Positions 1 to 9,290 of a DNA stretch of 45,584 nucleotides are shown here, in pieces. This DNA comes from Gemmatimonadota bacterium. Lineage in GTDB: Bacteria; Gemmatimonadota; Gemmatimonadetes; Gemmatimonadales; GWC2-71-9. The position numbers and the translations under genes are program-made. Position 1 is the first letter of the stretch. Every line of letters starts with the position of its first letter. Where the stretch lies: contig JANYKV010000056.1 of NCBI GenBank assembly GCA_025358055.1, positions 1 to 45,584 on the forward strand. The letters are read 5' to 3'. The notes beneath the pieces are model-generated. The model had not been told where the DNA came from. It worked only from the letters and a program-made list of their open reading frames with translations, and did no database searches.

Positions 1-411
1 CCTAAATTGGTGAAAGTCCGTCGTCGGTTTCGCATGGATGGGTTCGTCCGGAAGATCGTGTCCATTTTCTACAACGGCCTAGCCAACGTGCTGTACGGCG
101 GGCTCGGTTCGATCGACGTCAACGGCAATCCAAAGCTCTTCCCGCGAGCGTATCTCGCGCCGATGGACTTGCACGCGCGGGACTGGTTTTTGGATGCGGA
201 GGTCATGATCAAGGCCAAGCGCCTGGGGCTCGGCGTATTCGAGATGAACGTCATCGCGCAAATGCGAGAAGGCGGGACCTCGAATGTCCGTGCCGCAACC
301 GTCTGGGAGTTCCTGGTGAATCTCGTGCAGGACCGGATGGGAAAGCGGAAAGCTCCTCCCGCGACTCCGTCCCTTCCAGAAGCGGGCCCCACTGCCGCCT
401 CGAGACAGTAG
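1..411 (+). CDS. Glycosyltransferase family 2, C-terminal part (truncated by window edge)
   Basis: The reading frame is open to the left edge, so this is the 3' end of a larger gene; an in-frame TTG at 7 is not convincing as a start. About 135 residues are visible. The stretch LHARDWFLDAEVMIKAKRLG is the C-terminal signature of DPM1/WcaA-like GT2 enzymes, where an Asp and Glu in D-A-E help position the acceptor. The tail (about 25 residues, Pro/Ala-rich) looks unstructured. It ends three bases before the next start, so it is probably in the same operon. The family transfers a sugar from a nucleotide donor, often to polyprenyl phosphate. Donor and acceptor cannot be read from this fragment. 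Confidence 0.8.
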   Translation, partial: PKLVKVRRRFRMDGFVRKIVSIFYNGLANVLYGGLGSIDVNGNPKLFPRAYLAPMDLHARDWFLDAEVMIKAKRLGLGVFEMNVIAQMREGGTSNVRAATVWEFLVNLVQDRMGKRKAPPATPSLPEAGPTAASRQ

Positions 412-414
412 CAC

Positions 415-1653
415 ATGGTCTATCACCAGCGAACGACCTGCAGGGCCTGTGCGGGAACCGGCCTGCATCGGTTTTTGGAATTGGGTCCGCAGCCACTAGC
501 CAACTCTTTCTTGCGGAACCAAGCCGAGTTCACGGCCGAAGCGAAGTACCCGCTCGACGTCTACTATTGCGCCGACTGCAGCCTGGTGCAACTCCTCGAC
601 GTCATCGATCCCGCCGTGTTGTTTCGGAACTATATCTACGTCACCGGCACGTCGGAAACGATCGCGGCCCATAACGTCGCGTATGCGCGCAGCGTGGTGG
701 AAGTGCTCGGTTTGCAGCCTCATGATCTGGTCGTAGAAATTGCGAGCAACGATGGCAGCCTCCTCAAACGATTTCGCGACGCGGGCGTTCGCACCCTAGG
801 GGTTGAACCGGCCAGCAACATCGCGGCGATCGCGCGGGAAGACGGCATCGACACGGTGGACTGGTTTTTCACCGCCGAGGCGGCCGTGAAGCTTCGGGCC
901 CAATACGGACCCGCCCGCGCCATCATCGGGAACAATGTCCTCGCGCATGTGGACGACACCCGTGACTTCCTTCGCGGCTGCCGCACCCTCCTCGCGGACG
1001 ACGGCCTGGTCGTCATCGAAGTGCCCTACCTCCTCGAATTCATCGACCGCCTGGAATACGACACGGTCTATCACGAGCACCTCTGCTACTTCGCCATCAC
1101 TCCGCTGCTCCGCTTGGCGGAAGCAGCCGGGCTTTCTATCGTCCGGGTGGATCGGGTGCCGGTTCATGGCGGCTCCATCCGGATTTACGCGGGTCCCGTC
1201 GAGCGCCATCGAAACCATGGCGCGGCGGTGTTGACCATGGCGGCCCGAGAGCGAGCCGCCGGCCTCACCAGCCTGGCACGGTACGAACGATTCGCGGTGG
1301 ATGTCGCAAGGAATCGAGAGGCGATTCGCGCCCTCCTCCAGAGCCTCAAGACCCAGGGGAAATCGTTGGCGGCCTATGGCGCGCCGGCCAAAGGCAACAC
1401 GCTGCTCAACTACTGCCAGCTGACCACCGAGTGGCTGCCGTATACGGTGGACCGCAGCCCGCACAAGATCGGGATGTTCACTCCGGGAATGCACCTGCCG
1501 GTTTTGCCGGCCGAGGCCCTCCAGGCCAACCGCCCCGACCTGACGCTCATCCTCGCGTGGAACTTCGCGGAGGAGATCATGCGACAGCAACGTGCCTACA
1601 GCGACCAAGGTGGCCGCTTCATCCTTCCCCTCCCCACTCCCCGAGTGGTCTAA
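415..1653 (+). CDS. NDP-hexose C-methyltransferase (zinc-binding, SAM-dependent)
   Basis: The 412-residue protein has the three-part architecture of sugar C-methyltransferases (TylC3/NovU type). The N-terminal zinc-binding module has Cys9, Cys12, Cys52 and Cys55. A class I SAM domain follows, with the glycine-loop equivalent EIASNDGSLL at 108-117. The C-terminal Methyltransf_14 region contains AAYGAPAKGN. The YHEH motif at 218-221 matches the conserved His/Glu pair thought to deprotonate the carbon next to a 4-keto group. The following two genes make CDP-4-keto-6-deoxyglucose, so I infer that this enzyme adds a methyl group at C3 of that intermediate. The ATG lies three bases after the preceding stop. 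The family assignment is firm; the substrate is inferred from context. Confidence 0.88.
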   Translation: MVYHQRTTCRACAGTGLHRFLELGPQPLANSFLRNQAEFTAEAKYPLDVYYCADCSLVQLLDVIDPAVLFRNYIYVTGTSETIAAHNVAYARSVVEVLGLQPHDLVVEIASNDGSLLKRFRDAGVRTLGVEPASNIAAIAREDGIDTVDWFFTAEAAVKLRAQYGPARAIIGNNVLAHVDDTRDFLRGCRTLLADDGLVVIEVPYLLEFIDRLEYDTVYHEHLCYFAITPLLRLAEAAGLSIVRVDRVPVHGGSIRIYAGPVERHRNHGAAVLTMAARERAAGLTSLARYERFAVDVARNREAIRALLQSLKTQGKSLAAYGAPAKGNTLLNYCQLTTEWLPYTVDRSPHKIGMFTPGMHLPVLPAEALQANRPDLTLILAWNFAEEIMRQQRAYSDQGGRFILPLPTPRVV

Positions 1654-1654
1654 C

Positions 1655-2425
1655 ATGAATGTCGTCATTCTCGCCGGCGGCAAGGGCACGCGGCTCGCCG
1701 AAGAAACCCTGGCGCGGCCCAAACCGATGGTCGAAATCGGCGGCCGGCCCATGCTGTGGCACATCATGAGCGGCTACGCCGCGCATGGGCACAAGGATTT
1801 TCTCGTGGCGTGCGGGTACAAAGGCGAAATGATCAAGGAATACTTTCACAATTTCGTCGTCCACAACAGCGACTACGTCATCGACTTGAAGGACGGAACG
1901 GTTGATTTCGTCACCCCGAACCCGATCGATTGGCGGATCGGCCTGATCGACACGGGCCTAGAAACGATGACTGGCGGCCGGCTCCAGCGGCTGGAGCCCC
2001 ATCTTCGGGGGCAAACGTTCATGGCCACATACGGTGATGGGGTGGGAAACGTGGACGTGACCGCCCTGCTCGCGTTCCATCGGCGCCATGGGCGCATTGC
2101 CACCGTGACCGCGGTCCGGCCTCCCTCGCGCTTTGGCGGCCTGGTGGTCGAAGGCGACCGGGTCCGTGAGTTTTCCGAGAAGCCGCAAACCGGCGAGGGT
2201 TGGATCAACGGTGGTTTCTTCGTCTTCGAACCGTCCATCTTCGACTATCTCCACGGGGATGACTGCATCCTCGAACGAGAACCGATGGAGAGACTCGCTG
2301 CGGATGGGCATCTCATGGCGTTTCGGCATGAAGGGTTTTGGCAGCCGATGGATACCTTGCGTGAGAAATACCTACTCGAATCCCTATGGAATTCCGGTTC
2401 CGCACCCTGGAAGATTTGGCCATGA
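1655..2425 (+). CDS. rfbF: Glucose-1-phosphate cytidylyltransferase
   Basis: A 256-residue nucleotidyltransferase that joins CTP and glucose 1-phosphate to give CDP-glucose and pyrophosphate in the cytoplasm. The signature loop LAGGKGTRL is at residues 6-14. The middle carries [10 protein letters not shown] (metal-binding Asp) and the C-terminus [11 protein letters not shown], all typical of RfbF. The length matches the family (about 257). I chose ATG 1655 because it puts the Rossmann strand directly at the N-terminus; an in-frame start at 1592 would overlap the previous gene by 62 bases and add a low-complexity tail. It starts two bases after the methyltransferase stop and overlaps rfbG, so the three form one unit making a 6-deoxyhexose branch. 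Confidence 0.95.
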   Translation: MNVVILAGGKGTRLAEETLARPKPMVEIGGRPMLWHIMSGYAAHGHKDFLVACGYKGEMIKEYFHNFVVHNSDYVIDLKDGTVDFVTPNPIDWRIGLIDTGLETMTGGRLQRLEPHLRGQTFMATYGDGVGNVDVTALLAFHRRHGRIATVTAVRPPSRFGGLVVEGDRVREFSEKPQTGEGWINGGFFVFEPSIFDYLHGDDCILEREPMERLAADGHLMAFRHEGFWQPMDTLREKYLLESLWNSGSAPWKIWP

Positions 2426-3417
2426 TCTCCTGGCGTAGTCACAATGTCTTCGTCACCGGCGCGACCGGACTACTCGGCTCCGCCCTCGTTGAGGAGTTAC
2501 TCCGCCGCGGCGCCAATGTCACCTGCTTGGTTCGCGACTGGGTGCCCCGCAGCATGCTCGTGGCGTCAGGCAATCTGGAGCGCGCGAATGTGGTGCGCGG
2601 CGAACTCGAGGACCCCGCGTTGCTCGAGCGGGCGCTCAACGAATACGAGATCGAAACCGTGTTCCACCTCGGCGCGCAAACGATCGTCGGCACCGCCTCT
2701 CGATCACCGATCTCGACCTTTGAAGCCAATGTGCGCGGAACCTGGAACCTGTTGGAGGCGTGTCGGGCGACCGCGAAACTGATTCGCCGAGTCGTCATCG
2801 CGTCGTCCGACAAAGCCTACGGCGCACACGACACGCTTCCCTACACGGAGGCGACGCCGCTCGTTGGCCGTTTCCCGTATGACGTTTCCAAGTCGTGCGC
2901 GGACTTGATCGCGCTGTCCTATTTCCACACCTACCAGGTGCCGGTCGCCGTTACGCGGTGCGGCAATCTCTTTGGCGCGGGCGATTTGAATTTCAACCGG
3001 CTGATTCCCGGTACCATCCGTTCCGCGCTCCGCGACGAGGACCCGGTCGTCCGAAGCGACGGTACCTTCGTCCGCGACTACTTCTATGTGCAGGACGCGG
3101 TCGGGGCCTATCTTGCCCTCGCCGAGAGAATGCCGGAGCCCACGTTTGTCGGCGAGGCCTTCAACTTCGGGACCGAGACGCCGATCGCTGTCCTCGACCT
3201 GGTACGCCGCATCCTCGTGCTCATGGACAAAACGAAGCTTCGTCCCCGGGTGCTGAACGAAGCGACCCATGAAATTCCGCGGCAATACCTCGATTGCGCG
3301 AAGGCCAGGCGACTCATGGACTGGGCTCCGCAACACACGTTGGACGATGGACTGCGCGCGGCGATCGCGTGGTATCGCGCATGGGAAGAACGCGATCGCG
3401 CCAACGACCATGCCTGA
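2422..3417 (+). CDS. rfbG: CDP-glucose 4,6-dehydratase
   Basis: An extended short-chain dehydrogenase that converts CDP-glucose to CDP-4-keto-6-deoxyglucose with bound NAD. GATGLLG at 13-19 is the NAD loop, and Tyr153-x3-Lys157 (YDVSK) is the catalytic pair. [10 protein letters not shown] and NRLIPGTI are RfbG-type substrate-binding stretches. At 331 residues it is slightly shorter than the usual 355-360. The ATG overlaps the rfbF stop as ATGA, a coupled start; an upstream in-frame ATG at 2386 is less likely. The usual next enzymes for 3,6-dideoxyhexoses (RfbH and its reductase) are not in the window, which supports a C-methylated rather than a dideoxy product. Confidence 0.94.
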   Translation: MISWRSHNVFVTGATGLLGSALVEELLRRGANVTCLVRDWVPRSMLVASGNLERANVVRGELEDPALLERALNEYEIETVFHLGAQTIVGTASRSPISTFEANVRGTWNLLEACRATAKLIRRVVIASSDKAYGAHDTLPYTEATPLVGRFPYDVSKSCADLIALSYFHTYQVPVAVTRCGNLFGAGDLNFNRLIPGTIRSALRDEDPVVRSDGTFVRDYFYVQDAVGAYLALAERMPEPTFVGEAFNFGTETPIAVLDLVRRILVLMDKTKLRPRVLNEATHEIPRQYLDCAKARRLMDWAPQHTLDDGLRAAIAWYRAWEERDRANDHA

Positions 3418-4867
3418 TCCTCGGCCGATCGTCATTGGGGTCGACCCGGCACTCGCCCACTCAACGCCAGAGATCATCTACACGCTCCGGACCCTACTTC
3501 AAATCGCGGGATACGGCTACGATCTGTGCTGGGCCGGTCAGGATGCCTGTCCGCCCAGTTTTGATCTGTACTACGGCCTCGCTCCGTGCCCGATCCCCAG
3601 CCGACTCGCCATTCCGTCATCGGGTCGGTCGCTCGCGGACCCCTTGCGGGGCGTCGACCCCCTGCGCAGCCCGACTTCACTCGACAGCGCTATAGACGGC
3701 GACCGCTTTTCCACCGATGTGATTTTCACGGCATTTTGGCTGCTCATTGGCGCCCACGAGCCTCGCGTGCCCAGCAACCGCTGGGGAGACCTGGATCTTC
3801 GTGGGTCGTCCTTTCTGGCCTCAGGCGCCCTTCAAGATCCCTTCGTCTCAAAACTCGGTGCCACGCTCCGGGCATTTTTTAATTCCGAAGGGATTCCCTC
3901 GTTGCGGTCTCCATGGCGGGGAGCCGGGAGCGGCCCAGCATTCGTGTTCAGCCACGACGTCGACTACCCTGAAATGATCAAATGGATCGAGTGTCTGCGC
4001 CTCCTCCGTGGGCGCGGATTCCGGGCGTGGCCGTCGATCCGAGGAGTGCTTCGCGGCACGAATCATTTTTGGACGTTTCAGGAGTGGGTGGATTTCGAAC
4101 GTACGCTGGGCGGGCACCCCACGTTCTACTTCATGGCTCGACCAGGTTCGCTCTTGCAGTATGCGTTGGGGACGCCCGACGATTTCTACGACATCCGTAC
4201 CGATCGATTCCGGACGCTGTTTCAGTCATTGATGGACCAGGGAGCGGAAGTGGGATTGCATGCTTCCTTTCATGCCCACCGGAGCGTCGCGCAGCTGGCG
4301 GCCGAAAAGACCCGAGTGGAGGAAGTCGCGGGTCGGCCCATCCTCGGCAACCGTCATCACTATTGGCATCTCGATCCGGCGGCACCGCACGAGACTTGGC
4401 GAAAACTGGCCGAGGCCGGCCTGCTGTACGACAGCTCACTCGGGCTGGAGGCGTACCCCGGTTTCCGTCGAGGTATTTGCCATCCGTTTCGCCCCTTCGA
4501 TCCGAAAATCCGGCAAGAGATTCCTCTCGTCCAACTCCCGGTGGCCTGGATGGACGACCATTTCGACCGCCGACTGGTTCGAAATGGCATTCAAGACCCG
4601 GACGCATATGCCGCCAATCTGCTCGCCGCGGCCCAATCCACCGATGGCGTGGTCATCGTCGACTACCACTCGCGCGGAATGAACGCGGACTTCTACCCTC
4701 GATACGGACCCTGGCTCATGCGGTTCATGCGGGAGCATGGTTCAGGAGTTCGGTGCCACCGCGCGGACGAGGTCGCCACGGAATTCCTCCGAATCGAGCG
4801 CGCATTGGCGGGTTGCTCCAGGGATCGGTGTGGCCCCGGGCGAGCCACGGTCGCGGCCGTGCCATGA
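3410..4867 (+). CDS. Polysaccharide deacetylase-like (CE4/NodB-fold) protein
   Basis: A 485-residue protein with a family-specific N-terminal half (about 1-170) and a NodB-like barrel. The metal site is visible: HDVD at 182-185 (motif 1), then His284 and His288 in GLHASFHAH (motif 2). NRHHYWH at about 314-320 is a variant motif 3. A late DYHSRG places His420 where the catalytic His of CE4 enzymes lies. It probably removes N- or O-acetyl groups from a glycan, but no signal peptide is seen, so a cytoplasmic lipid-linked substrate is possible. Relatives occur beside FemAB and amidotransferase genes in exosortase-A exopolysaccharide loci, as here. ATG 3410 overlaps the rfbG stop by 8 bases; the open frame upstream is a shadow of rfbG. 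Confidence 0.8.
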   Translation: MPDPRPIVIGVDPALAHSTPEIIYTLRTLLQIAGYGYDLCWAGQDACPPSFDLYYGLAPCPIPSRLAIPSSGRSLADPLRGVDPLRSPTSLDSAIDGDRFSTDVIFTAFWLLIGAHEPRVPSNRWGDLDLRGSSFLASGALQDPFVSKLGATLRAFFNSEGIPSLRSPWRGAGSGPAFVFSHDVDYPEMIKWIECLRLLRGRGFRAWPSIRGVLRGTNHFWTFQEWVDFERTLGGHPTFYFMARPGSLLQYALGTPDDFYDIRTDRFRTLFQSLMDQGAEVGLHASFHAHRSVAQLAAEKTRVEEVAGRPILGNRHHYWHLDPAAPHETWRKLAEAGLLYDSSLGLEAYPGFRRGICHPFRPFDPKIRQEIPLVQLPVAWMDDHFDRRLVRNGIQDPDAYAANLLAAAQSTDGVVIVDYHSRGMNADFYPRYGPWLMRFMREHGSGVRCHRADEVATEFLRIERALAGCSRDRCGPGRATVAAVP

Positions 4868-5952
4868 ACACCGTCGCCACCTCCGCCTCTTTCCAGGTGG
4901 ACCTCGTCCAATCCGGCGACATTCCCGGATGGGATGCATACGCCGCGGCACATCCGGATGGGACGATCTACCACACCCTCGCTTGGCGGTCGGTGACCGA
5001 GGAAGGCCTGGGCCACGCACCCTACTATCTCGTTGCGCGCGGGGCGACCGGGACTGTACGGGGCATCCTGCCGTTGTTCCTCGTCACCGGTCTCTTTGGC
5101 CGCCGGCTGGTGTCCGTTCCGATGCGCGATCGGGCCGGACTTCTTGCGGACGAGCCGGACATTGCATCGTTGCTGCTCGAGCATGCCGCGACGCTCACCC
5201 GCGAGCTCCGGTGCTCCTACCTCGAGCTTCGCTCCCTCGCCGGCCTCGATCCCGATCTGGAGCGGGACCATCATTTACACTGTGAACGACAGTGGATCAC
5301 CACCCGGATTGACCTCGCCCCAGGAAAAGACCTGCTCTGGAAGGCTCTCGACCGCGATGCCATCCGCTGGGCGATCAATCGGGCGCGCAAGCACGAGGTC
5401 TTGGTCGAATCCGACGACACGCCATCAGGGGCGGATCAGTTCTATGAATTGTTCGCGCGCACCCGGCGCGGCATGGGCATTCCCCCGTTCCCCCGCGAGC
5501 TTTTTCGGGCCATTCATCGGCATATCATCAGTCAGGGCAAAGGGAACCTGTTCTTTGTGAAGAAGGACAACACCGCCCTCAACGGGCTCATTAGCTTCTT
5601 TTCGCACGACGCGTTCGTGCCCGCCTATGCCGCCCCCCAAAACGCCTACCGGAAACTCTACCCGAGCGAAGTCATATTTTGGCATACGATAGAATGGGCG
5701 GCCGAGCATGGATTTCGGACCTATGATTTCGGGGCCGATTCGCCGCGCCAGACCGGCTTGCTCTGGTTCAAGAAAAAATGGGGCGGGGTTCAGCAATCCA
5801 TGCATTACCATTTCCTCTTGAACGGACGCGCGACACCACCCAATTTCGATAGTAGCTCTCCGGTGTACAATTTGGCGCGCCGCGTGTGGAGCAACCTCCC
5901 GCTGCCGATGTCGAAACGGCTCGGAACCTGGGTCACGCGGCAGCTCAGCTGA
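4864..5952 (+). CDS. FemAB-like GNAT acyltransferase (XrtA/PEP-CTERM-associated type)
   Basis: A 362-residue double-GNAT protein. The first half contains PYYLVARGATG and GILPLFLV; the second contains RTRRGMGIPPFPRELF and the C-terminal block TYDFGADSPRQTGL followed by FKKKWGG, which are hallmarks of the FemAB-related subfamily found in exopolysaccharide loci. Classical FemA/B enzymes move amino acids from aminoacyl-tRNA to lipid II. Members of this subfamily are thought to acylate or aminoacylate a cell-surface glycan, but the acyl group is unknown. The start ATG overlaps the deacetylase stop as ATGA. The open frame continues far upstream, but that part is a shadow of the deacetylase gene. 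Its position right after a deacetylase suggests deacetylation followed by re-acylation of an amino sugar (inference). Confidence 0.83.
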   Translation: MNTVATSASFQVDLVQSGDIPGWDAYAAAHPDGTIYHTLAWRSVTEEGLGHAPYYLVARGATGTVRGILPLFLVTGLFGRRLVSVPMRDRAGLLADEPDIASLLLEHAATLTRELRCSYLELRSLAGLDPDLERDHHLHCERQWITTRIDLAPGKDLLWKALDRDAIRWAINRARKHEVLVESDDTPSGADQFYELFARTRRGMGIPPFPRELFRAIHRHIISQGKGNLFFVKKDNTALNGLISFFSHDAFVPAYAAPQNAYRKLYPSEVIFWHTIEWAAEHGFRTYDFGADSPRQTGLLWFKKKWGGVQQSMHYHFLLNGRATPPNFDSSSPVYNLARRVWSNLPLPMSKRLGTWVTRQLS

Positions 5953-5977
5953 TGATCGCCACCCGTGAGCAACGCTG

Positions 5978-6727
5978 ATGCGTATCCTATTCCTGGGCAA
6001 CGAATACAACCCGATCAGCATCGCTTGCCTATCCGCTTTGCTCGATACCAAACGCCATGAGGTGGTGGCGGGGACGTACGCCCCACAGGGGGCCTCCTGG
6101 CTCACCACGGTTCGACGCTCGCTCCAGAACGCCGGACCGGGATTCGTGATCCGGAAAGGCGGCGTATTGCTCACCGCCAGTCTCCGCCGCTCGGCTCGCA
6201 AAATCGGTATCCGGCCGCCCGGATACGCCTCGCTCGATGAATTGATCGAAGACCACAGTGTGGAACATGTCCAGATGAAAAACATCAACCTGGAGCCGGC
6301 CCTAAATTGGGTCCGGGAAGCGCGGCCCCAAGTGATCGCGGTCGCGGCGTTCAGTCAAATTCTGAAAGCACCCGTGCTGGGATTGGCCGGGGTGGCAAGT
6401 ATCAACGTCCATCCCTCACTCTTGCCGAGGCACCGCGGTCCCAATCCGTTCTATTGGGCCCTCCACCACGGAGAGCGCGAGGCCGGAGTCACGGTGCATC
6501 ATATCGACGAGGGCATCGACTCCGGTGACATCATTATGCAAGAGGCGATGACGATCGAAGAAACGGACGATGAGGCAAGTTTGCGTGATCGCTCCGCCGC
6601 AATCGCGGGTCGACTACTCGTCGGCGCGATTGACCTCCTCGAGAAGGGGAATGCGCCGCGCACTCCGCAGAACCCAGCGATGGCGACCTATGAGTCGCAC
6701 CCACCTCGCGGAGCCTCCCGGCTATGA
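5978..6727 (+). CDS. Formyltransferase-family protein (Fmt/ArnA-like)
   Basis: A 249-residue protein with the formyltransferase catalytic triad: Asn143 and His145 in INVHPSLLP and Asp181 in EGIDSGDI. The N-terminus MRILFLGNEY is the usual Rossmann strand. It lacks the C-terminal tRNA-binding domain of methionyl-tRNA formyltransferase, so it is more likely a sugar N-formyltransferase (WlaRD/FdtF type) using 10-formyl-tetrahydrofolate, or a GART-like paralogue. No sugar aminotransferase is present in the window; the deacetylase two genes upstream could expose the amine. It starts 25 bases after the FemAB gene, and its stop overlaps the next start. The fold is confident, the substrate is inferred. 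Confidence 0.82.
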   Translation: MRILFLGNEYNPISIACLSALLDTKRHEVVAGTYAPQGASWLTTVRRSLQNAGPGFVIRKGGVLLTASLRRSARKIGIRPPGYASLDELIEDHSVEHVQMKNINLEPALNWVREARPQVIAVAAFSQILKAPVLGLAGVASINVHPSLLPRHRGPNPFYWALHHGEREAGVTVHHIDEGIDSGDIIMQEAMTIEETDDEASLRDRSAAIAGRLLVGAIDLLEKGNAPRTPQNPAMATYESHPPRGASRL

Positions 6728-8463
6728 GCAACACCCGTGCTGCGACGTATGCCGAAATGGTTCGGAGCGAGATCGGAAGGTTGATCGGCTCCCTCGACCG
6801 AGAACCGGAATCAAAGACCTACGGGTGCTTCGATCGCGAGTTCTGGGCGTGGAAGTTCCGCGATTTTCCCATCACCATGCTGCAAGCCGGCGGCTACGTC
6901 CTCGCCCAATGGTGGAATCGACCGATCCCGAGAAATCAGGAATACCATCATCCACGGGTGGCCGAATGGATCGATGGAGCGATGCGATACACGATTGGGC
7001 GGCAACGACCCAATGGAGCTTTTGACTCCGTGGGCCCGTATACGCAAGACCACGGCGTGAGCTTGGCGATGGTGTATTTGTTGGCTGGATGCCTCAAGGA
7101 GCTCGGCGACGCCGCGTCGCCCGAAACTCGAGAACGCACGATGGAGGCGATCCGGCGGGCCTGTCGTTTCGCGACGCGTTCGGAAGAGGACTACGCGTTC
7201 GTGAGCAACCACCACGCCCTATTCGCCCTCGCCTGGCGGAGCGCCCATGACTTGCTGGGCGACCAGGAGGCGCTTCACCTCGCGGAGGCCACTGTCGATC
7301 AGATTATTGCCCATCAGTCCGCGGATGGTTGGTATGGCGAGTACGGTGGCCCCGATCCGGGGTACGAGACACTCGGGATTTCCTATTTGTCGTTGTATTG
7401 GAAATGGAGCGGCTCCACTCGTGTCTTGGATTCACTGCGGAAAAGCGTGGAGTTCTGGTCTCACTGCGTCCACCCCGACGGCAGCCTGGGCGGAGTGTAC
7501 GGAAGTCGGCACACGGGATTGTACTGCCCCGATGGGTTCGAACGCCTGGCAGAGCAGGTGCCGCTCGCGGCCTCGGTCGCCGCCTTCGTCACCGCACGAT
7601 TGCCGCGCGCCAACGCCGTCACCCCAAGCAGCAGCGACTCGCACAATCTCGCGATTCTGCTCCGCTCGTATCTCGATGCGTGGTCGGTGGCGGTGGACCG
7701 GCCGGACGAGCCACCCACAGGACCCGAGCTGCCGTGCCGGACCTTCTCTGGTCTTCGACACTTCGGCGATTCCCAAATCACGGTCGCCGGGGCCGGTCCG
7801 TACTACGCGGTGGTGAATGGCAAGAAGGGTGGAGTGACACGCATATTTGATCGACACGAAGAAAGTTTGGTTTACGAGGACGCCGGATATCGATGTGTGT
7901 CCGACCGTGCGACACACACGAGCCAGCTCCTTGGTTTGAGCACCGCCACCGTTGACCAAAGCGCTGGAACCGTGACCGTGGCTGCTACTTTCGGCGAGCT
8001 TCGACAAGAGCTGCCGACACCGGGACGATTTCTGGTGTTGCGACTACTCAACTTGACCCTCTTCCGCCATCTCGGCATGGGGAAGTGGCTTCGCCGGCAA
8101 ATCATTCGGCGACTCGTTACGGCGGGTCCCATCGGGCCGCTTTCCCTGGAGCGGGTCTTTCGATTCGCCCCTACATCGATCGAGATTCGGGATCACATCT
8201 TCCGCACCAAGCCGATAGTTGTCCGGGAACTCCACCTCGAGCGTGCGTTGACCGGAATCCACATGGGCTCTGCGAAGTACTTCCACCAGAACGATTTGTC
8301 TCCCCAGCCCGAAGCGCCGCTTCCGGACCTATCGACCGCGCTAAATGATGATGGGGCAATTGATTACGAATTCTCGCTCAACTGGGAAGGCCCCGGCGGC
8401 CCAAAGCTTGCTCCTGGCCCCTTGTTCCCCGTCACCGTCCACCGGAGTTCCCTAACCCCATGA
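6724..8463 (+). CDS. Unrecognised 579-residue protein, probably alpha/alpha toroid plus beta-sandwich
   Basis: I cannot name this protein. The N-terminal 320 residues are helical, with spaced aromatic/Gly motifs (FDREFWAWKFRDFP, RPNGAFDSVGPYTQDHG, SADGWYGEYGGPDPGYETLG) that look like the repeating helix pairs and active-site loops of (alpha/alpha)6 toroid enzymes such as heparinase-type lyases and C5-epimerases. The remaining 250 residues are rich in beta-type segments. There is no signal peptide or clear membrane anchor, so it may act in the cytoplasm or leave by another route. It is coupled by ATGA overlaps to the formyltransferase before it and the GT2 after it, so it belongs to the glycan pathway. 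A lyase, epimerase or glycan-binding role is possible; none is shown. Confidence 0.72.
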   Translation: MSNTRAATYAEMVRSEIGRLIGSLDREPESKTYGCFDREFWAWKFRDFPITMLQAGGYVLAQWWNRPIPRNQEYHHPRVAEWIDGAMRYTIGRQRPNGAFDSVGPYTQDHGVSLAMVYLLAGCLKELGDAASPETRERTMEAIRRACRFATRSEEDYAFVSNHHALFALAWRSAHDLLGDQEALHLAEATVDQIIAHQSADGWYGEYGGPDPGYETLGISYLSLYWKWSGSTRVLDSLRKSVEFWSHCVHPDGSLGGVYGSRHTGLYCPDGFERLAEQVPLAASVAAFVTARLPRANAVTPSSSDSHNLAILLRSYLDAWSVAVDRPDEPPTGPELPCRTFSGLRHFGDSQITVAGAGPYYAVVNGKKGGVTRIFDRHEESLVYEDAGYRCVSDRATHTSQLLGLSTATVDQSAGTVTVAATFGELRQELPTPGRFLVLRLLNLTLFRHLGMGKWLRRQIIRRLVTAGPIGPLSLERVFRFAPTSIEIRDHIFRTKPIVVRELHLERALTGIHMGSAKYFHQNDLSPQPEAPLPDLSTALNDDGAIDYEFSLNWEGPGGPKLAPGPLFPVTVHRSSLTP

Positions 8464-9290
8464 TCTACATCCTGCTCCCCGCCTACAACGAAGAGGACGC
8501 ACTGCGCCCCCTGGCGGCCAAGATCGACGGGACCATGCGAGAGCTCGGATCCCAATATCAAATCGTTGTGGTCAACGACGGGAGCCGCGACCGCACTGGC
8601 GAAATTGCATTGGAACTCTCAACGTCCTACCCGATCCATGTCATCACTCATCGATACAATCGTGGTCTCGGTGAGACCATTCGAGATGGACTAGAGTACA
8701 TCGCGGATGAAGCCACTCCCGACGACATCATCGTGCGGATGGACTGCGATGACACGCACGACCCAAAGTACATCCCGCAAATGGTCGAGCGGCTCCGCGC
8801 TGGATTCGAAGTGGTCATCACGTCGCGTTACCAGCCGGGCGGGGGACAAATCGGGGTGAACTGGTATCGCCGCCTGATCAGCCGATGCGCCAATCTGCTC
8901 TTCAAAACCGCGTTTCCCTTGAAAGGGGTATGGGAATATTCCTGTGGCTATCGCGGTTACCGAGCCGCCGTGATCCAAGATGCCCTAGCAATCTTCGGCA
9001 ACAAATTCATCGATCTAAAGGGGCTCGGGTTTACCGGCACGCTGGAAAAGCTCATCAAATTTCGGATGATGGGCGCCCGGGTGACCGAGATCCCTTTCGT
9101 GCTGCGATACGACCAGAAACTCAGCTTGAGCAAGGTGGTGACGAGTATCACCACCCTGGGATGCTTCATCCTCATCATCAAACATTCCCGGTATTGGTCG
9201 GTCGAAGGAAAACGTTGGAAAGAAGAAATCGAAGCGCGGAAGGTGCGGGTCTATGGCCTTGGTGGCGCACTCAATGAGGTCGCCCCATGA
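8460..9290 (+). CDS. Glycosyltransferase family 2, polyprenyl-phosphate sugar synthase type
   Basis: A 276-residue GT-A enzyme similar to DPM1-class dolichyl/polyprenyl-phosphate glycosyltransferases. LLPAYNEED near the N-terminus starts the nucleotide-binding fold, VVVNDGSRDRTG is the second nucleotide motif, and Asp95-Cys-Asp97-Asp98 is the DxD metal site. A later GYRGYRAAVI and conserved basic C-terminal stretch fit the family. One hydrophobic stretch near 240 (TLGCFILIIKH) could touch the membrane. Such enzymes make polyprenyl-P-sugars that serve as donors for GT-C transferases, several of which lie downstream. Start and stop are both four-base overlaps with neighbours. The sugar is unknown. 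Confidence 0.87.
   Translation: MIYILLPAYNEEDALRPLAAKIDGTMRELGSQYQIVVVNDGSRDRTGEIALELSTSYPIHVITHRYNRGLGETIRDGLEYIADEATPDDIIVRMDCDDTHDPKYIPQMVERLRAGFEVVITSRYQPGGGQIGVNWYRRLISRCANLLFKTAFPLKGVWEYSCGYRGYRAAVIQDALAIFGNKFIDLKGLGFTGTLEKLIKFRMMGARVTEIPFVLRYDQKLSLSKVVTSITTLGCFILIIKHSRYWSVEGKRWKEEIEARKVRVYGLGGALNEVAP

Noticed and set aside
796..1767. Long - strand open frame (323 codons) opposite the C-methyltransferase and rfbF
   Set aside because: It is a shadow of clearly conserved genes on the + strand; high GC produces long antisense frames throughout this window.
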